The notes under the pieces: generated by a model
Databases searched by the model: none
What the model was told of the DNA's origin: nothing
What the model saw: the letters and a program-made list of their open reading frames with translations, nothing else
Part shown: positions 24,742 to 34,242 of the stretch, piece after piece
Layout of the letters: every line of letters starts with the position of its first letter
Position numbering within the stretch: position 1 is the first letter of the stretch
Translations under genes and position numbers: made by a program
Source: Sphingomonas sp.
Lineage (GTDB): Bacteria > Pseudomonadota > Alphaproteobacteria > Sphingomonadales > Sphingomonadaceae
NCBI RefSeq assembly: GCF_030145815.1
Contig: NZ_JAIXHL010000005.1
Span: forward strand, 124,001 to 188,000
DNA: 64,000 bases
Reading direction: 5' to 3'

Positions 24742-26646
24742 TCAGCGAGCCTGCAACAACCTATCCAGGCCACCCTCTCCGGTGCCGATTTTTTCGAGGC
24801 GCGGATAGCGCAGCCCGCCGGTATAGTCGATGGTCGTTTCGCGGTAGCGCGTGCCGCTTTTGATCATCAGCTTGATCGGGGCCTTGCTGGCCTTGGCCTC
24901 GACGATCGCAGCCTTCAGCCGGTCGTCGCTATATTCCCGGCCGGCGACAGCGACGATCGTATCGCCCAGGTCGAGCCCAGCGTTGAACGCGGGCGAATCC
25001 CAGGTGACGCTGCCGATCGCCCCGCCCTTGCCCACGGCAAGGCCCAGCGAATAGCTGAAGTCGGCGCGGCTGGCACGCTTCTCGGCGTTCTTGAACGCTG
25101 CGGTGGGCTCGTCGGTGTAGATCAGCCGGTAGCCATTTGCCGTAAAGCCCGCGAGCGGCGCCTTGGGCGCGACATCATAGACGCGCGCCTTGAGGAACCC
25201 GGCCCAGTCATAGGGCTGGATCGTGTTCAGCGTCGCCACGACCTCGGCGAGGTCATAGGTCAGCACGCCCCAGTCGCCGTCGCGCATCCCGAAAAAGGCG
25301 CGCGCGAAATCGTCCATCGACTTCTTGCCGCCCGACAATTCGCGCAGCTTGGCGTCGGCCTCGAGCCAGATCAGCAGGCCTTCATTGTAATAATCCTCCG
25401 ACCGCTGCCAGCTGACCCAGCCCTTGGGGCGGCGAGCGGAGATAATCGGATCGTTGGTGGTATCGACCAGCGGCCGCCATTCGCGCGCCGGGCGGTTGTC
25501 GAGGCTGGCGGCGATGTTGGCCAGCATGTCGAGCGTATCCTGTTTCGACACGATGCCCGACCGCGCCTGAAGGACATAGCCCCAGAATTGAGTCTGTCCT
25601 TCATAGACCCACAGCATCGAATCGCGCATCGGGGTGCGGAAGTCGGGGGTCCAGGCGTCGGCACCGCGGCGGAACTTGCCGTTCCAGCTATGCACGAATT
25701 CATGGGGGAGCAGGTTGCGCGAGCCCGGCCCCTCGCTCCACTTGGTGAAATAGCCGGGGCCGACGCCGTTTTCGGAGCTGCGGTGATGCTCCAGGCCGAT
25801 GCCGCCCATCTCGTCGCTGATCGACAGCAGGAATTCGTAGCGGTCGTAATGCTGCGCGCCGAACAGCTTCACCGACTGTTCGACCAGCTTCTTATGCGCT
25901 TCGATCTGCTCGGGCTTGGCGTCGAGCTCTTCCGGCTCGTCGGCAAAGACGTTGAGGTCGACGCGATCCGACAGCTTGAACTCGCGATAATGTTTCCCGG
26001 CGAACACCGGCGAGTCGATCAGCGTTTCATAGTCGGTGGTTTCGTAGATATAGGATTCGCCCTGCTTGGTCGCGGGCAGGCCCGACACGGCGGTCCAGCC
26101 CTGAGGATAGGTCACGGTCGCCGATACCGGGATACGGCGCGTGAAATAGCCGGCGGGATAGAGGCTGACCTGTTCGAACTGCAGGTTGAGCATGGTCGAT
26201 GCGATCGACACGCGGCCCTGATCCTTGTCGGTCGCGCCGAGGAACTGGAACTCGATATCCAGCTGCTTCGCGCCGGCCGGCACGTCGAGGTGGAAGGCCC
26301 AGACGTCGACCGTGTCGCGGGTCCAGGCGACCGGCTTGCCATTGGCGCTGATCTTCAGCCCCGCCAGCTTCTCGATCTCGCCGCGCGCGGCGTGCTTGCC
26401 GGGAAGCCAGGCGGGCATCATGAGCACCATGGAACCGGCGTCGGCAACCGGGATCACCTGCTTCACGCGATAGATCGCCTGCTGCACATCGGTCGCATCG
26501 ACCTTGACCGTCATCGTGCCGGGATAGGCAATGTCCTTGGCGACCGGGATACGATTGTCGAACGGCAGCGGCTGAGGGGTGCTGTTCTGGGCGGTGGCAG
26601 CGGAAGTGGCGAGCAACAGGGCGGTGAGCGCGATGGCGCGACGCAT
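24742..26646 (-). CDS. M61-family metallopeptidase with PDZ domain
   Basis: This is a secreted glycyl-aminopeptidase-type zinc protease of 634 aa. The signal peptide ends near residue 20 (SAATAQ). A beta-sandwich N-terminal domain (about 30-230) precedes the catalytic domain with LLPHEFVHSWNGK, where the HExxH zinc motif is at 315-319. WVYEGQTQFWG provides the third ligand Glu. A PDZ domain lies at about 535-605 (SYSLGLAVGKGGAIGSV, DTIVAVAGREYSD). All catalytic residues are present. It is likely periplasmic and releases N-terminal residues from peptides. Confidence 0.93.
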   Translation of the reverse strand: MRRAIALTALLLATSAATAQNSTPQPLPFDNRIPVAKDIAYPGTMTVKVDATDVQQAIYRVKQVIPVADAGSMVLMMPAWLPGKHAARGEIEKLAGLKISANGKPVAWTRDTVDVWAFHLDVPAGAKQLDIEFQFLGATDKDQGRVSIASTMLNLQFEQVSLYPAGYFTRRIPVSATVTYPQGWTAVSGLPATKQGESYIYETTDYETLIDSPVFAGKHYREFKLSDRVDLNVFADEPEELDAKPEQIEAHKKLVEQSVKLFGAQHYDRYEFLLSISDEMGGIGLEHHRSSENGVGPGYFTKWSEGPGSRNLLPHEFVHSWNGKFRRGADAWTPDFRTPMRDSMLWVYEGQTQFWGYVLQARSGIVSKQDTLDMLANIAASLDNRPAREWRPLVDTTNDPIISARRPKGWVSWQRSEDYYNEGLLIWLEADAKLRELSGGKKSMDDFARAFFGMRDGDWGVLTYDLAEVVATLNTIQPYDWAGFLKARVYDVAPKAPLAGFTANGYRLIYTDEPTAAFKNAEKRASRADFSYSLGLAVGKGGAIGSVTWDSPAFNAGLDLGDTIVAVAGREYSDDRLKAAIVEAKASKAPIKLMIKSGTRYRETTIDYTGGLRYPRLEKIGTGEGGLDRLLQAR

Positions 26647-26770
26647 GAACGAACCTTTCGGGAGGGGCCGGGTTATTTTGTTACCCTAACCAGTCCAACG
26701 CGGGGAGGTAAAGGCTTGGCGCAAACAGGCTTCACGGCTTGCTTACCATTTTCACGCTAGACGATGCGCC

Positions 26771-28078
26771 ATGTATCACGACCCCGCCCTTGCCCGCAGC
26801 GTCAAGGCCGATCCGCGGCCCAAATCCGCCGTCAGCACCGGGTGCGGCCTTGCCGGCTTGGTCGGCATGGCGATCTGGCTGACCATCGCGCGCACCTATG
26901 GCCTCGACGGTCCCTTCGCGGCGCTGGTCAATCTCGCCGCCGGTGGCATCCCGATGGTGCTGTGGGCGGTGTTTGTCGACAAGGTGCATCGCAATCCGAC
27001 GACCGGGGTCAAGTGGAGCGATCCGCTTCCGTTCAGCGAAACGCGTGACATTTCGATCACCAAGCTGGCCGGGCTGTGGCTGACCTGGGGCGGGATCGCC
27101 GGCATCTATGCCGTGTGCCGTTTCTACTGGGAGGGCAATTTCGCGTTCGCCATGTGGTGTTTCCAGATGGCGGCGCCCGCATTGTTCATCCTGTCGATCC
27201 CCTATGTGCTGTGGATCGACCGGTATCTGGAGAAGCCCAAGGACGGCGCGTACATGCTCGGCGCGTGGCTGATCGGATCGAAAGAGCCGGTGGATGAGGC
27301 CGCGATCCACAATCATCTGCGCAGCTGGGCGGTCAAGGCGTTCTTCCTCGCCTTCATGCTCGCGATCGTACCGCCGGGATTCGGCGCGTTCGTGCGTGCC
27401 GACGCGAGCGGCATCCTGACCAACCCGATCGCGCTGGCCAACTGGCTGATCACGGGCATGTTCATGCTCGACGTGGCGTTTGCGACCGTGGGCTACATCC
27501 TCACCTTCCGCCCGCTCGACAGCCATATCCGCACCGCCAACCCCTATGCGGGCGCGTGGGCGGTGGCGCTGATCTGCTACCCGCCGTTCATCCTGATGGG
27601 CAATGGCGGGCCGCTCGACTATCATCCCGGCACGTCGGACTGGACGCATTGGCTGGCGGGGCATGACGTGCTGCTGTGGATCGTCGGCGCGGTGCTGGTG
27701 GCGCTGACCGGCATCTATGCCTGGGCAACGATGGCGTTCGGCTTCCGCTTTTCGAACCTGACGCATCGCGGGATCATCACGCATGGGCCGTACGCGTTCA
27801 CGCGGCACCCGGCCTATCTGTCGAAGAACCTGTTCTGGTGGATCGCGACCTGCCCGCTGCTGGTCACCACCGGGAGCCTGGCCGACGCGGCGCGCGCTAG
27901 CCTTCTGCTCGGACTGGTCAGCCTGATCTATTATGTCCGCGCGAAGACCGAGGAAAAGCACCTCGGTGAAGACCCTGACTACCGAGCGTATAGCGAGTGG
28001 ATGGAGCGCAATGCGCCGATCCCGCGGTTTTTTGCGTGGGTGATGGGGAAGAGTGGGAAGGGTGAGGCCGCGGGGTAG
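26771..28078 (+). CDS. Isoprenylcysteine/phospholipid methyltransferase-like membrane protein
   Basis: The 435-aa protein has about ten hydrophobic segments. The C-terminal quarter carries the ICMT/PEMT signature: GPYAFTRHPAYLSKNLFWW, then a further helix and RAKTEEKHLGEDPDYRAYSE, which form the SAM-binding part. The longer N-terminal membrane domain (about residues 30-310) is not present in minimal ICMT proteins. The acceptor may be a lipid or isoprenoid-derived group; it cannot be assigned. The ATG at 26771 follows a weak site. It stands alone between reverse-strand genes. Confidence 0.85.
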   Translation: MYHDPALARSVKADPRPKSAVSTGCGLAGLVGMAIWLTIARTYGLDGPFAALVNLAAGGIPMVLWAVFVDKVHRNPTTGVKWSDPLPFSETRDISITKLAGLWLTWGGIAGIYAVCRFYWEGNFAFAMWCFQMAAPALFILSIPYVLWIDRYLEKPKDGAYMLGAWLIGSKEPVDEAAIHNHLRSWAVKAFFLAFMLAIVPPGFGAFVRADASGILTNPIALANWLITGMFMLDVAFATVGYILTFRPLDSHIRTANPYAGAWAVALICYPPFILMGNGGPLDYHPGTSDWTHWLAGHDVLLWIVGAVLVALTGIYAWATMAFGFRFSNLTHRGIITHGPYAFTRHPAYLSKNLFWWIATCPLLVTTGSLADAARASLLLGLVSLIYYVRAKTEEKHLGEDPDYRAYSEWMERNAPIPRFFAWVMGKSGKGEAAG

Positions 28079-28137
28079 GTTGTGATACCGGACGCGACCG
28101 CTTTTGGCAGATGGCGGGAATGTCCAACTCGGAGCGG

Positions 28138-28455
28138 CTAGTCATCATTCAGGAGTGGCCGGATGACCCGAGCGCCCCCGTCATCGGGGTGAATGACCAG
28201 CACGACGTCATCCGGATAGGCCCAAGGCAAACTTCGGATAAAAGTCGAGAACCCCGCCTCATCGAAATGATTGTAACCGCCAATCGCGATGCAGCAGCCT
28301 GGATGCCAGTCCGCCGCAGCTCCATCGACCAAAACCAGCGGTTGTAACTCCTTCGCGCCCAGCCAGTCGTTGATTTGGTAAGAAGGAAAATCGGGACCAT
28401 GTATGACTGGTTCCGCTACTGAGTAGGTTAGGATAATGCCGCTCACTTTGCTCAT
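28138..28455 (-). CDS. Small unknown protein of low-GC codon use (possible immunity-type)
   Basis: The 105-aa product (MSKVSGIILTYSVAEPVIHG...) has no signal peptide or membrane helix. Its middle, CCIAIGGYNHFDEAGFSTFI, and end, DDVVLVIHPDDGGARVIRP, look like a compact alpha/beta protein. I do not recognise the family; the shape resembles stand-alone immunity proteins of toxin systems. The start at 28455 is set by GGGGAGGATGTGC. Third codon positions use far more A/T than in neighbouring genes, a sign of horizontal origin. It lies alone beside a palindromic repeat. Confidence 0.65.
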   Translation of the reverse strand: MSKVSGIILTYSVAEPVIHGPDFPSYQINDWLGAKELQPLVLVDGAAADWHPGCCIAIGGYNHFDEAGFSTFIRSLPWAYPDDVVLVIHPDDGGARVIRPLLNDD

Positions 28456-28565
28456 GCACATCCTCCCCGGTACGATCAGGCTCCTGAAATCATAGCCTGT
28501 GACCGACCGCAATGGGGTAGTTCCCCGACAGACTGCTTTTGTCGGTTCGTGGCGTAACCCAACTT

Positions 28566-28673
28566 CGTCACCCCGGCCTTGTGCCGGGGTCCACTCATCC
28601 TCCCGCGCTTCGCTAGCACCTCTTGGTTCGCGCTTGCCTCCCGGTGGACCCCGGAACAAGTCCGGGGTGACGG
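28566..28673. repeat. GTCACCCCGGCCTTGTGCCGGGG palindromic repeat
   Basis: CGTCACCCCGGCCTTGTGCC with GGGGTCCAC is inverted as GTGGACCCCGG with AACAAGTCCGGGGTGACG. The inner spacer carries CTCCCGCGCTTCGCTAGCAC. The structure is like the elements at 6200 and 32348 but the sequence differs. It separates the small unknown gene from the DUF2332-like gene. Confidence 0.8.
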
Positions 28674-28692
28674 TTGGGTTTGGGGCTCGGGT

Positions 28693-29742
28693 TTAGCCCA
28701 TCCACTCGACCCACGCGCCGTGAGCATGGGCCGCCGCGAGCAGCTGCGGTTCCCCGCCCCCCGGCCAGTACCGCACCGTCAGTTCGTGGCGGAAGGTCTG
28801 CCGGTTCGCCTCGACCGCGATCCAGGCCAGCGGGCGTTCGGGTGTCGCGTTCGCCCCCGCCGTCGCCATCGCAGACGTGACCGCCGCCTGTCGCTCGGCT
28901 CCGAGATATTGCCAGACGATCGAGTGCATCAGCACGCGGGTCGTCCCCGCCGCCTGTGGGCGGGCGAGCGCCTCGACGACGAACGCCGCCGCGTCAGTCT
29001 CGACCAGATCGGGCGCGCGTCGGGCCGCTTCCGCCGCTGCGATTTCCAGCCGCTCTGCCCGCACGCGATGTTCGGGCCAGGCATAGGCGCGCAGGCGCAG
29101 CAATGCCGCGGGGTCCGTCAGGTCGATCGGGGCGACGTCGCAGCCGCGTAGCGACACGATCTCGACCGAACCCTCGGGCGGTGGCGGGCCGCGCCACTCT
29201 GGGGCGATCCGCATCGCCGCATCGTCCGGCCCGACCGCGATTCCGCCAAGGTCGTAGCGGTAGCGGTCCATCATCAGGTTGATCCCCGCGCTCGACCCGA
29301 TTTCGATACACTCGAACCGGGCGGGCAGGCCCCGCGCGGCCAGCCACAGCATCGCGGCGGCATAGTTGCTCGACCGCGCCGCCTCATTGGTCTGCGGCGG
29401 GCTGTCGAGCCAGGGGAGCAGCGCCGCGTCGTTCGCGTCGATCGCAGCGTTGACCAGCGGGCCGGCGTCCACCGCCTCCCCGGCGTAAAGGCTACCAAGC
29501 GACGGCGCCGCACCGGTCAGATACAGCGCATGCAGCCCGCCCGCCGCGCGCAGCGGGAGTGCGTCGGCCATCGGCTTGCCCGGCCAGTCGCGCAGCCTTG
29601 CGCGGAACGCCCCCGGCCCGTCGATCCCGTCGAGGATCGCCTGCACCACGCTGGCGGTCAGGCCCGCATCGTTCGCGCGGCAATAGTCGACCTGATTGGC
29701 GAACGCCGTCCGCACATCCTCCAGCGCCATCCAGTCGGCCAT
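28693..29742 (-). CDS. DUF2332-like protein
   Basis: The 349-aa cytoplasmic protein matches my memory of DUF2332, proteins that look like SAM-dependent methyltransferases. [20 protein letters not shown] resembles motif I of the Rossmann fold (E-I-G-x-x-x-G), and [14 protein letters not shown] a later strand. No activity is established. The start at 29742 ([10 protein letters not shown]) is preceded by GGAAAGGGCAGGGC; the open frame upstream of this lacks a site and overlaps the his promoter region. It is divergent from hisG. Confidence 0.82.
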   Translation of the reverse strand: MADWMALEDVRTAFANQVDYCRANDAGLTASVVQAILDGIDGPGAFRARLRDWPGKPMADALPLRAAGGLHALYLTGAAPSLGSLYAGEAVDAGPLVNAAIDANDAALLPWLDSPPQTNEAARSSNYAAAMLWLAARGLPARFECIEIGSSAGINLMMDRYRYDLGGIAVGPDDAAMRIAPEWRGPPPPEGSVEIVSLRGCDVAPIDLTDPAALLRLRAYAWPEHRVRAERLEIAAAEAARRAPDLVETDAAAFVVEALARPQAAGTTRVLMHSIVWQYLGAERQAAVTSAMATAGANATPERPLAWIAVEANRQTFRHELTVRYWPGGGEPQLLAAAHAHGAWVEWMG

Positions 29743-29816
29743 GCCCTGCCCTTTCCGCCGATAAAGCCGTGCTCTTGTTGCGCCGCAACGCCCCCCCAAG
29801 TAAAGGCGCGCAACCC

Positions 29817-30491
29817 ATGACCGACACCAGCACCGATCCGATCATCCTTGCCGTACCCAAGGGCCGCATCCTCGAAGAGGCGCTGCCACTGCTGGCGCAT
29901 GCCGGAATCGTGCCCGAAGCGGCGTTTTCGGACGAAGGCAGCCGCGCGTTGCGCTTCAAGACCAATCGCCCCGATATCGACCTGATCCGGGTGCGCGCGT
30001 TCGACGTCGCGACCTTTGTCGCGCATGGCGCGGCGCAACTGGGCATCGTCGGATCGGACGTGCTCGCCGAATTCGCCTATTCGGAGCTGTATGCGCCGGT
30101 GGACCTGGGAATCGGGCATTGCCGCCTGTCGGTGGCCGAGCCGGCCGCGCTTGCCGCAACCGACGATCCGCGCGGGTGGAGCCATGTCCGCGTCGCGACC
30201 AAATATCCGCATCTGACCCGCAAGCATTTCGAGGCGCGCGGCGTGCAGGCCGAGTGCATCAAGCTCAACGGCGCGATGGAGCTGGCCCCGCTGCTCGACC
30301 TCGCCCCGCGCATCGTCGATCTGGTCTCGTCGGGCCGCACGCTCAAGGAGAATGGCTTGGTTGAGGTCGAGACGATCATGGAGGTGTCGAGCCGCCTGAT
30401 CGCCAACCGCGCCGCGTTCAAGACGCGGCCGGAGATCGTGCCGCTGGTCGACGCCTTCCGGCGCGCAGTGGAAAGCGAGGCTGCCGCATGA
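29817..30491 (+). CDS. hisG: ATP phosphoribosyltransferase, short form
   Basis: HisG joins ATP and PRPP in the first step of histidine synthesis. The 224-aa protein is the short (HisG-S) form: [17 protein letters not shown] at the N-terminus, [11 protein letters not shown], and the PRPP-binding loop [16 protein letters not shown]. The C-terminal regulatory ACT-like domain of the long form is absent, so a HisZ partner is expected, but no hisZ is in the window. The start at 29817 gives MTDTSTDP. The stop overlaps hisD (ATGA). Confidence 0.95.
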   Translation: MTDTSTDPIILAVPKGRILEEALPLLAHAGIVPEAAFSDEGSRALRFKTNRPDIDLIRVRAFDVATFVAHGAAQLGIVGSDVLAEFAYSELYAPVDLGIGHCRLSVAEPAALAATDDPRGWSHVRVATKYPHLTRKHFEARGVQAECIKLNGAMELAPLLDLAPRIVDLVSSGRTLKENGLVEVETIMEVSSRLIANRAAFKTRPEIVPLVDAFRRAVESEAAA

Positions 30492-31777
30492 TCCGCCTGT
30501 CCACGTCCGAGCCGGGCTTTGCCCAGGCGTTCCGCGAACTGGTCGATGCGCGGCGCGAGGCCGATGCCGATGTCGCACGCGACGTGCGCACCATCGTCGC
30601 ATCCGTCCGAGACGAGGGCGACGCGGCGCTGCACGCCTTTACCCGCAAGTTCGACCGCCACGACCTCAACGAAACCGGTTGGCGGATCGAGAAGAGCGAC
30701 TGCATCGCCGCCTATGAGGCGCTCGCCCCCGATCTGCGCGCCGCGCTGGAACTCGCCGCCGCACGGATCACCGCCTATCACGAAAAGCAGAAGCCGGCGG
30801 ACAGCGACACCACCGACGCGGCTGGCGTGCGCACCGGCGCGCGCTGGGGCGCGGTCGAGGCGGCGGGGGTCTATGTCCCCGGCGGGCGCGCGGCCTATCC
30901 CAGCTCGGTGCTGATGAACGCGATTCCGGCCAAGGTCGCCGGTGTCGATCGCCTCGTCATGGTCACGCCGACCCCGGATGGTGAGATCAACCCGCTCGTC
31001 CTCGCCGCCGCCCACATCGCCGGGGTGGACGAAATCTGGCGCGTCGGCGGAGCTCAGGCGATTGCCGCGCTCGCCTATGGCACCGGGCGGATCGCCGCGG
31101 TCGACGTCATCACCGGCCCCGGCAATGCCTGGGTCGCGGAGGCCAAGCGCCAGCTCTACGGCGTGGTCGGCATCGACATGGTTGCGGGGCCGAGCGAGAT
31201 CGTCGTCGTCGCCGACGGCAAGAACGACCCCGAATGGATCGCCGCCGACCTGCTCAGCCAGTCGGAACATGATCCGACCAGCCAGTCGATCCTGCTGACC
31301 GACGACGCGGTGCTGGCGGGCAAGGTGGCTGAGGCGGTGGACCGCCAGATCGGCGAACTGTCGACGCGCAAGGTCGCGCGGCAGAGCTGGGACGCCAATG
31401 GCGCGATCATCCTGACCGCGAACCTCGACGAGGCGATCCCGCTGGTCAACAAGCTCGCGCCCGAGCATCTGGAACTGGCGGTGGACGATCCCGACGCGCT
31501 GTTTGCGCGGGTGCGTCATGCGGGTTCGGTGTTCCTGGGACGGATGACGCCGGAAGCGATCGGGGATTATGTCGCCGGCCCCAACCACGTCCTGCCCACC
31601 GGCCGCCGTGCGCGGTTTGCCAGCGGTCTGTCGGTGCTCGATTTCATGAAGCGCACCAGCTTCCTCGCGCTCGATGCGGCCGGGTTGGCCGCGATCGGCC
31701 CGGCGGCGGTGGCGCTGGCGGAGGCGGAAGGGCTGCCGGCGCACGCCACGTCGGTGGCGCTCAGATTGAACCCGTAA
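30488..31777 (+). CDS. hisD: Histidinol dehydrogenase
   Basis: HisD oxidises L-histidinol to L-histidine in two NAD-dependent steps with a catalytic zinc. The 429-aa length is standard. [36 protein letters not shown] and [14 protein letters not shown] are nucleotide-fold segments. [13 protein letters not shown] carries zinc-ligand His and substrate-binding residues, and [15 protein letters not shown] a further conserved His. It is coupled to hisG by a 4-bp overlap. Other his genes are elsewhere. Confidence 0.97.
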   Translation: MIRLSTSEPGFAQAFRELVDARREADADVARDVRTIVASVRDEGDAALHAFTRKFDRHDLNETGWRIEKSDCIAAYEALAPDLRAALELAAARITAYHEKQKPADSDTTDAAGVRTGARWGAVEAAGVYVPGGRAAYPSSVLMNAIPAKVAGVDRLVMVTPTPDGEINPLVLAAAHIAGVDEIWRVGGAQAIAALAYGTGRIAAVDVITGPGNAWVAEAKRQLYGVVGIDMVAGPSEIVVVADGKNDPEWIAADLLSQSEHDPTSQSILLTDDAVLAGKVAEAVDRQIGELSTRKVARQSWDANGAIILTANLDEAIPLVNKLAPEHLELAVDDPDALFARVRHAGSVFLGRMTPEAIGDYVAGPNHVLPTGRRARFASGLSVLDFMKRTSFLALDAAGLAAIGPAAVALAEAEGLPAHATSVALRLNP

Positions 31778-31780
31778 CAT

Positions 31781-31864
31781 CGTTCAGCCTGAGCTTGTCG
31801 AAGGCCTGTTCTTTCCTTCGACGCCGAAAAAAGAACTGCCCTTCGACAAGCTCAGGGCGAACGG
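31781..31864. repeat. Inverted CTTCGACAAGCTCAG repeat pair between hisD and nusB
   Basis: CGTTCAGCCTGAGCTTGTCG and its inverted counterpart CTTCGACAAGCTCAGGGCG face each other around an A/T-richer spacer with TTCTTT and AAAGAA. The same pair with a different spacer is at 55903-55991, and one arm is at 603-640. It can fold into one long hairpin and may attenuate read-through from hisD into nusB. Confidence 0.85.
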
Positions 31865-31878
31865 ACTAAGAGAGACTT

Positions 31879-32340
31879 ATGCCTAGCCCATCTGCCAAGA
31901 CCCGTTCCAAAGCCCGCGCCGCCGCGCGGCTTGCCGCCGTGCAGGCGCTTTATCAGCAGGAGATGGAGAAGACCCCCCTGCCCCAGCTGCTCACCGAGTT
32001 TCACCAGCACCGGCTGGGCGCGACGATCGAGGACGAGGAATATATCGACGCCGACCCGAATTTCTTCGACGATATCGTCAAGGGCGTCGACGCGCGGCGC
32101 GACGAGATCGACGCGCTGATCGCGTCGAAGCTGGCGGTCGACTGGAGCTTCGACCGGCTCGACCGTCCGATGCGCCAGATCCTGCGCGCCGGCACCTATG
32201 AGCTGCTCGCGCGCAAGGACGTGCCGGTCGGCGCGGCGATCAGTGAGTATCTCGACGTCACCGACGCCTTTTACGACCGGCGCGAGAAGGGGTTCGTCAA
32301 CGGCCTGCTCGACGCAATTGCGAAGGTGGTGCGGGCTTAA
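31879..32340 (+). CDS. nusB: Transcription antitermination/termination factor NusB
   Basis: NusB binds boxA RNA with S10 and is needed for rRNA antitermination. The 153-aa helical protein has ARLAAVQALYQQEMEKTPLP at the N-terminus, with the RNA-binding Arg-rich helix just before it (KTRSKARAAARLAAV). Other conserved blocks are DRLDRPMRQILRAGTYELL and KDVPVGAAISEYLDVTDAFY, ending in EKGFVNGLLDAIAK. AGAGAGACTT precedes the ATG. It appears monocistronic here; ribE/thiL are not adjacent. Confidence 0.96.
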   Translation: MPSPSAKTRSKARAAARLAAVQALYQQEMEKTPLPQLLTEFHQHRLGATIEDEEYIDADPNFFDDIVKGVDARRDEIDALIASKLAVDWSFDRLDRPMRQILRAGTYELLARKDVPVGAAISEYLDVTDAFYDRREKGFVNGLLDAIAKVVRA

Positions 32341-32347
32341 CCCTTAT

Positions 32348-32454
32348 CGTCACCCCCGCGAAAGCGGGGGCCCATCTCCTCCGCTATCCACATCTACGCC
32401 GGTGCGGTTTGCCGCGCGTCCGGGAGATGGGCCCCCGCGTTCGCGGGGGTGACG
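32348..32454. repeat. GTCACCCCCGCGAAAGCGGGGG palindromic repeat, second copy
   Basis: The arms CGTCACCCCCGCGAAAGCGG and CCCCGCGTTCGCGGGGGTGACG, the inner GGCCCATCTCC / GGAGATGGGC and the core GCCGGTGCGGT all match the copy at 6200-6308. It lies between convergent nusB and the nucleotidase gene. Confidence 0.88.
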
Positions 32455-32461
32455 AACTTGG

Positions 32462-34195
32462 CTAGTTCGGCCCGACATTCTTCACCCGGCCCAGCGCGGG
32501 TGGCTCCACTATCTGCCCGCGGGCAAACCACGCCTCCAGCGCGTCGAGGTCGAGCATGCCACCCGCGACGATCCGCCCGACCTTCAGCGTGGTGAAGGCA
32601 TCGCCACCCCCGGCAAGAAACCCGTTCATCGCCACGCGATAGCTGCCCGCCGGGTCGAGCGGCTTGCCTTGCACCAGTGGCGCGATGATCCGCTGCCCCT
32701 CTGGTCGCGACGTGTCATAGCTGTAGGTCAGGCCCGACGGGAACAGCAGCTTCGGCCCGTCCGCATTGGTGAATTGCTGCTCCAGCACCGCCAGCAATTG
32801 CGCGCCCGTATATTCGCGCACCTGCAGGTTGTTGCCGAACGGCTGGGTGGTGAACAGGTCGCCGAACGTCACCGTGCCGTCCGCCGCCGGAGTAATCGAC
32901 GCGCGCACCCCACCGGGGTTCATCAGCGCGATCTGTGCGCCGTCCTTCTTCGTGGCCGCCAATTGCGCATCGGCGATCAGCAGGCCGAGCGGCGATTCCA
33001 CGATCTCGCTATCCTCGTCGCGCAGGATCGGCGCGGACGCCTTGCCCACCGGGCGACGGGCGAGCGGGGCGGCGGCGGCGGCGTAGCGCGCGACGTGCGC
33101 CGCAACCGCCGGGTCGGCGGGATAGGTCGGGAATGCAGGGTTCGCCTTGACCGGCCCGCCCGCACTGACCGTGCCGTCGCCCTGCACGATTACCTGCCGC
33201 GCCGACCGCGCCGACACTTTGCGCGTGACCGGGTCGAACGTGAGGTCGATGCCGGTCAGCATCGCGCCATTATTGCCCGCGCTGGTCAGCAGCACCGGCT
33301 TGGCCGGGTTCGTCGCGGAATAATCGCAGACATAGGCACGGTGGGTGTGGCCCGAGACGATGACGTCGACGCCGGGATCGAGCCGCTCCATGATGTCGAG
33401 GATCGGCCCCGACAGCCCGTCGCACTGGTTGGGCTGGTCCGAGCGGGCGGGGTAGCCGCCCTCATGCACCATCAGCACGATCGCGTCGGCACCCTGTGCC
33501 TTGAGCTGCGGGATCAGCTTGTTGGCGGTCTCCGCCTCATCAGCGAAGCGATACCCGACGATCCCCGCCGGATCGACATAGGTGCCGGTCATCCGCGTGG
33601 TCAGGCCGATAAAGCCGATCGTGACCCTAGACTTGCCGCTGCCGAACGTCTTGAGGCCGGTCGCGGGCATCAGGCTGTTACCCGACGCGTCCAGCGTGTT
33701 TCCGGCGAGATAGGTGTAGGACGCGCCCTTGAACGGTTCGAGCTGGCATGGCGCGGCGACCGCATTCTTGTCGCAGCCGCCCTTTTGCAGCCGCAGCAGC
33801 TCTTTCGTCCCGCGATCAAATTCGTGGTTGCCCGCCGCATTGAACTCAAGGCCCGCCATGCTCAGCGCCTTGACGGTCGGCTCGTCGAGGAACAGCGAGG
33901 AGACGAGCGGGCTGGCACTGGTCAGGTCGCCCGCCGCGACGACGACAGTGTTGGGATTGCCCGCCTTCAGCGCCTTCACCGCCGAAGCGAAATACGCCGC
34001 ACCACCGGCGGGCACCTTGACCGTCTTGCCGTCCGCCGCCTGCACGTCGATCGGCCGCGCCGGGGTTTCGAGCGCGCCATGGAAATCGTTGAACGCGATG
34101 ATCCGCACGCTGACTGGCGCGGCAGGCGTCGTCGCCCGCTGCGACGCGCAACCCGCAAGCGAAAGCCCGGCGAGCAATCCAACGATCAGGCGCAT
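32462..34195 (-). CDS. 5'-nucleotidase/UDP-sugar hydrolase-family lipoprotein
   Basis: This 577-aa protein removes phosphate from extracytoplasmic nucleotides so that nucleosides can be taken up. The lipobox LSLAGC puts a lipid anchor at Cys16. The metallophosphatase domain shows IIAFNDFHGALE, VVAAGDLTSASP, AAGNHEFDRGTKEL and VIVSGHTHRAYVC, with the metal-binding Asp, Asn and His residues. The C-terminal 5_nucleotid_C domain (about 370-560) contains ALMNPGGVRASI. All metal ligands are visible. It is convergent with nusB. Confidence 0.93.
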   Translation of the reverse strand: MRLIVGLLAGLSLAGCASQRATTPAAPVSVRIIAFNDFHGALETPARPIDVQAADGKTVKVPAGGAAYFASAVKALKAGNPNTVVVAAGDLTSASPLVSSLFLDEPTVKALSMAGLEFNAAGNHEFDRGTKELLRLQKGGCDKNAVAAPCQLEPFKGASYTYLAGNTLDASGNSLMPATGLKTFGSGKSRVTIGFIGLTTRMTGTYVDPAGIVGYRFADEAETANKLIPQLKAQGADAIVLMVHEGGYPARSDQPNQCDGLSGPILDIMERLDPGVDVIVSGHTHRAYVCDYSATNPAKPVLLTSAGNNGAMLTGIDLTFDPVTRKVSARSARQVIVQGDGTVSAGGPVKANPAFPTYPADPAVAAHVARYAAAAAPLARRPVGKASAPILRDEDSEIVESPLGLLIADAQLAATKKDGAQIALMNPGGVRASITPAADGTVTFGDLFTTQPFGNNLQVREYTGAQLLAVLEQQFTNADGPKLLFPSGLTYSYDTSRPEGQRIIAPLVQGKPLDPAGSYRVAMNGFLAGGGDAFTTLKVGRIVAGGMLDLDALEAWFARGQIVEPPALGRVKNVGPN

Positions 34196-34242
34196 GTCAT
34201 TCTCCCGGCGAGTCGTTCGCCGGTCCGGTAGCAGCGCGCGGG

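Noticed and set aside
24733..26760. 675-codon forward open frame opposite the M61 peptidase
   Set aside because: It is antisense to a gene with intact HExxH and PDZ motifs; no signal or domain in the forward frame.
28111..28347. Forward 78-codon frame opposite the small unknown gene
   Set aside because: The reverse frame has the good ribosome-binding site and sensible protein; this one does not.
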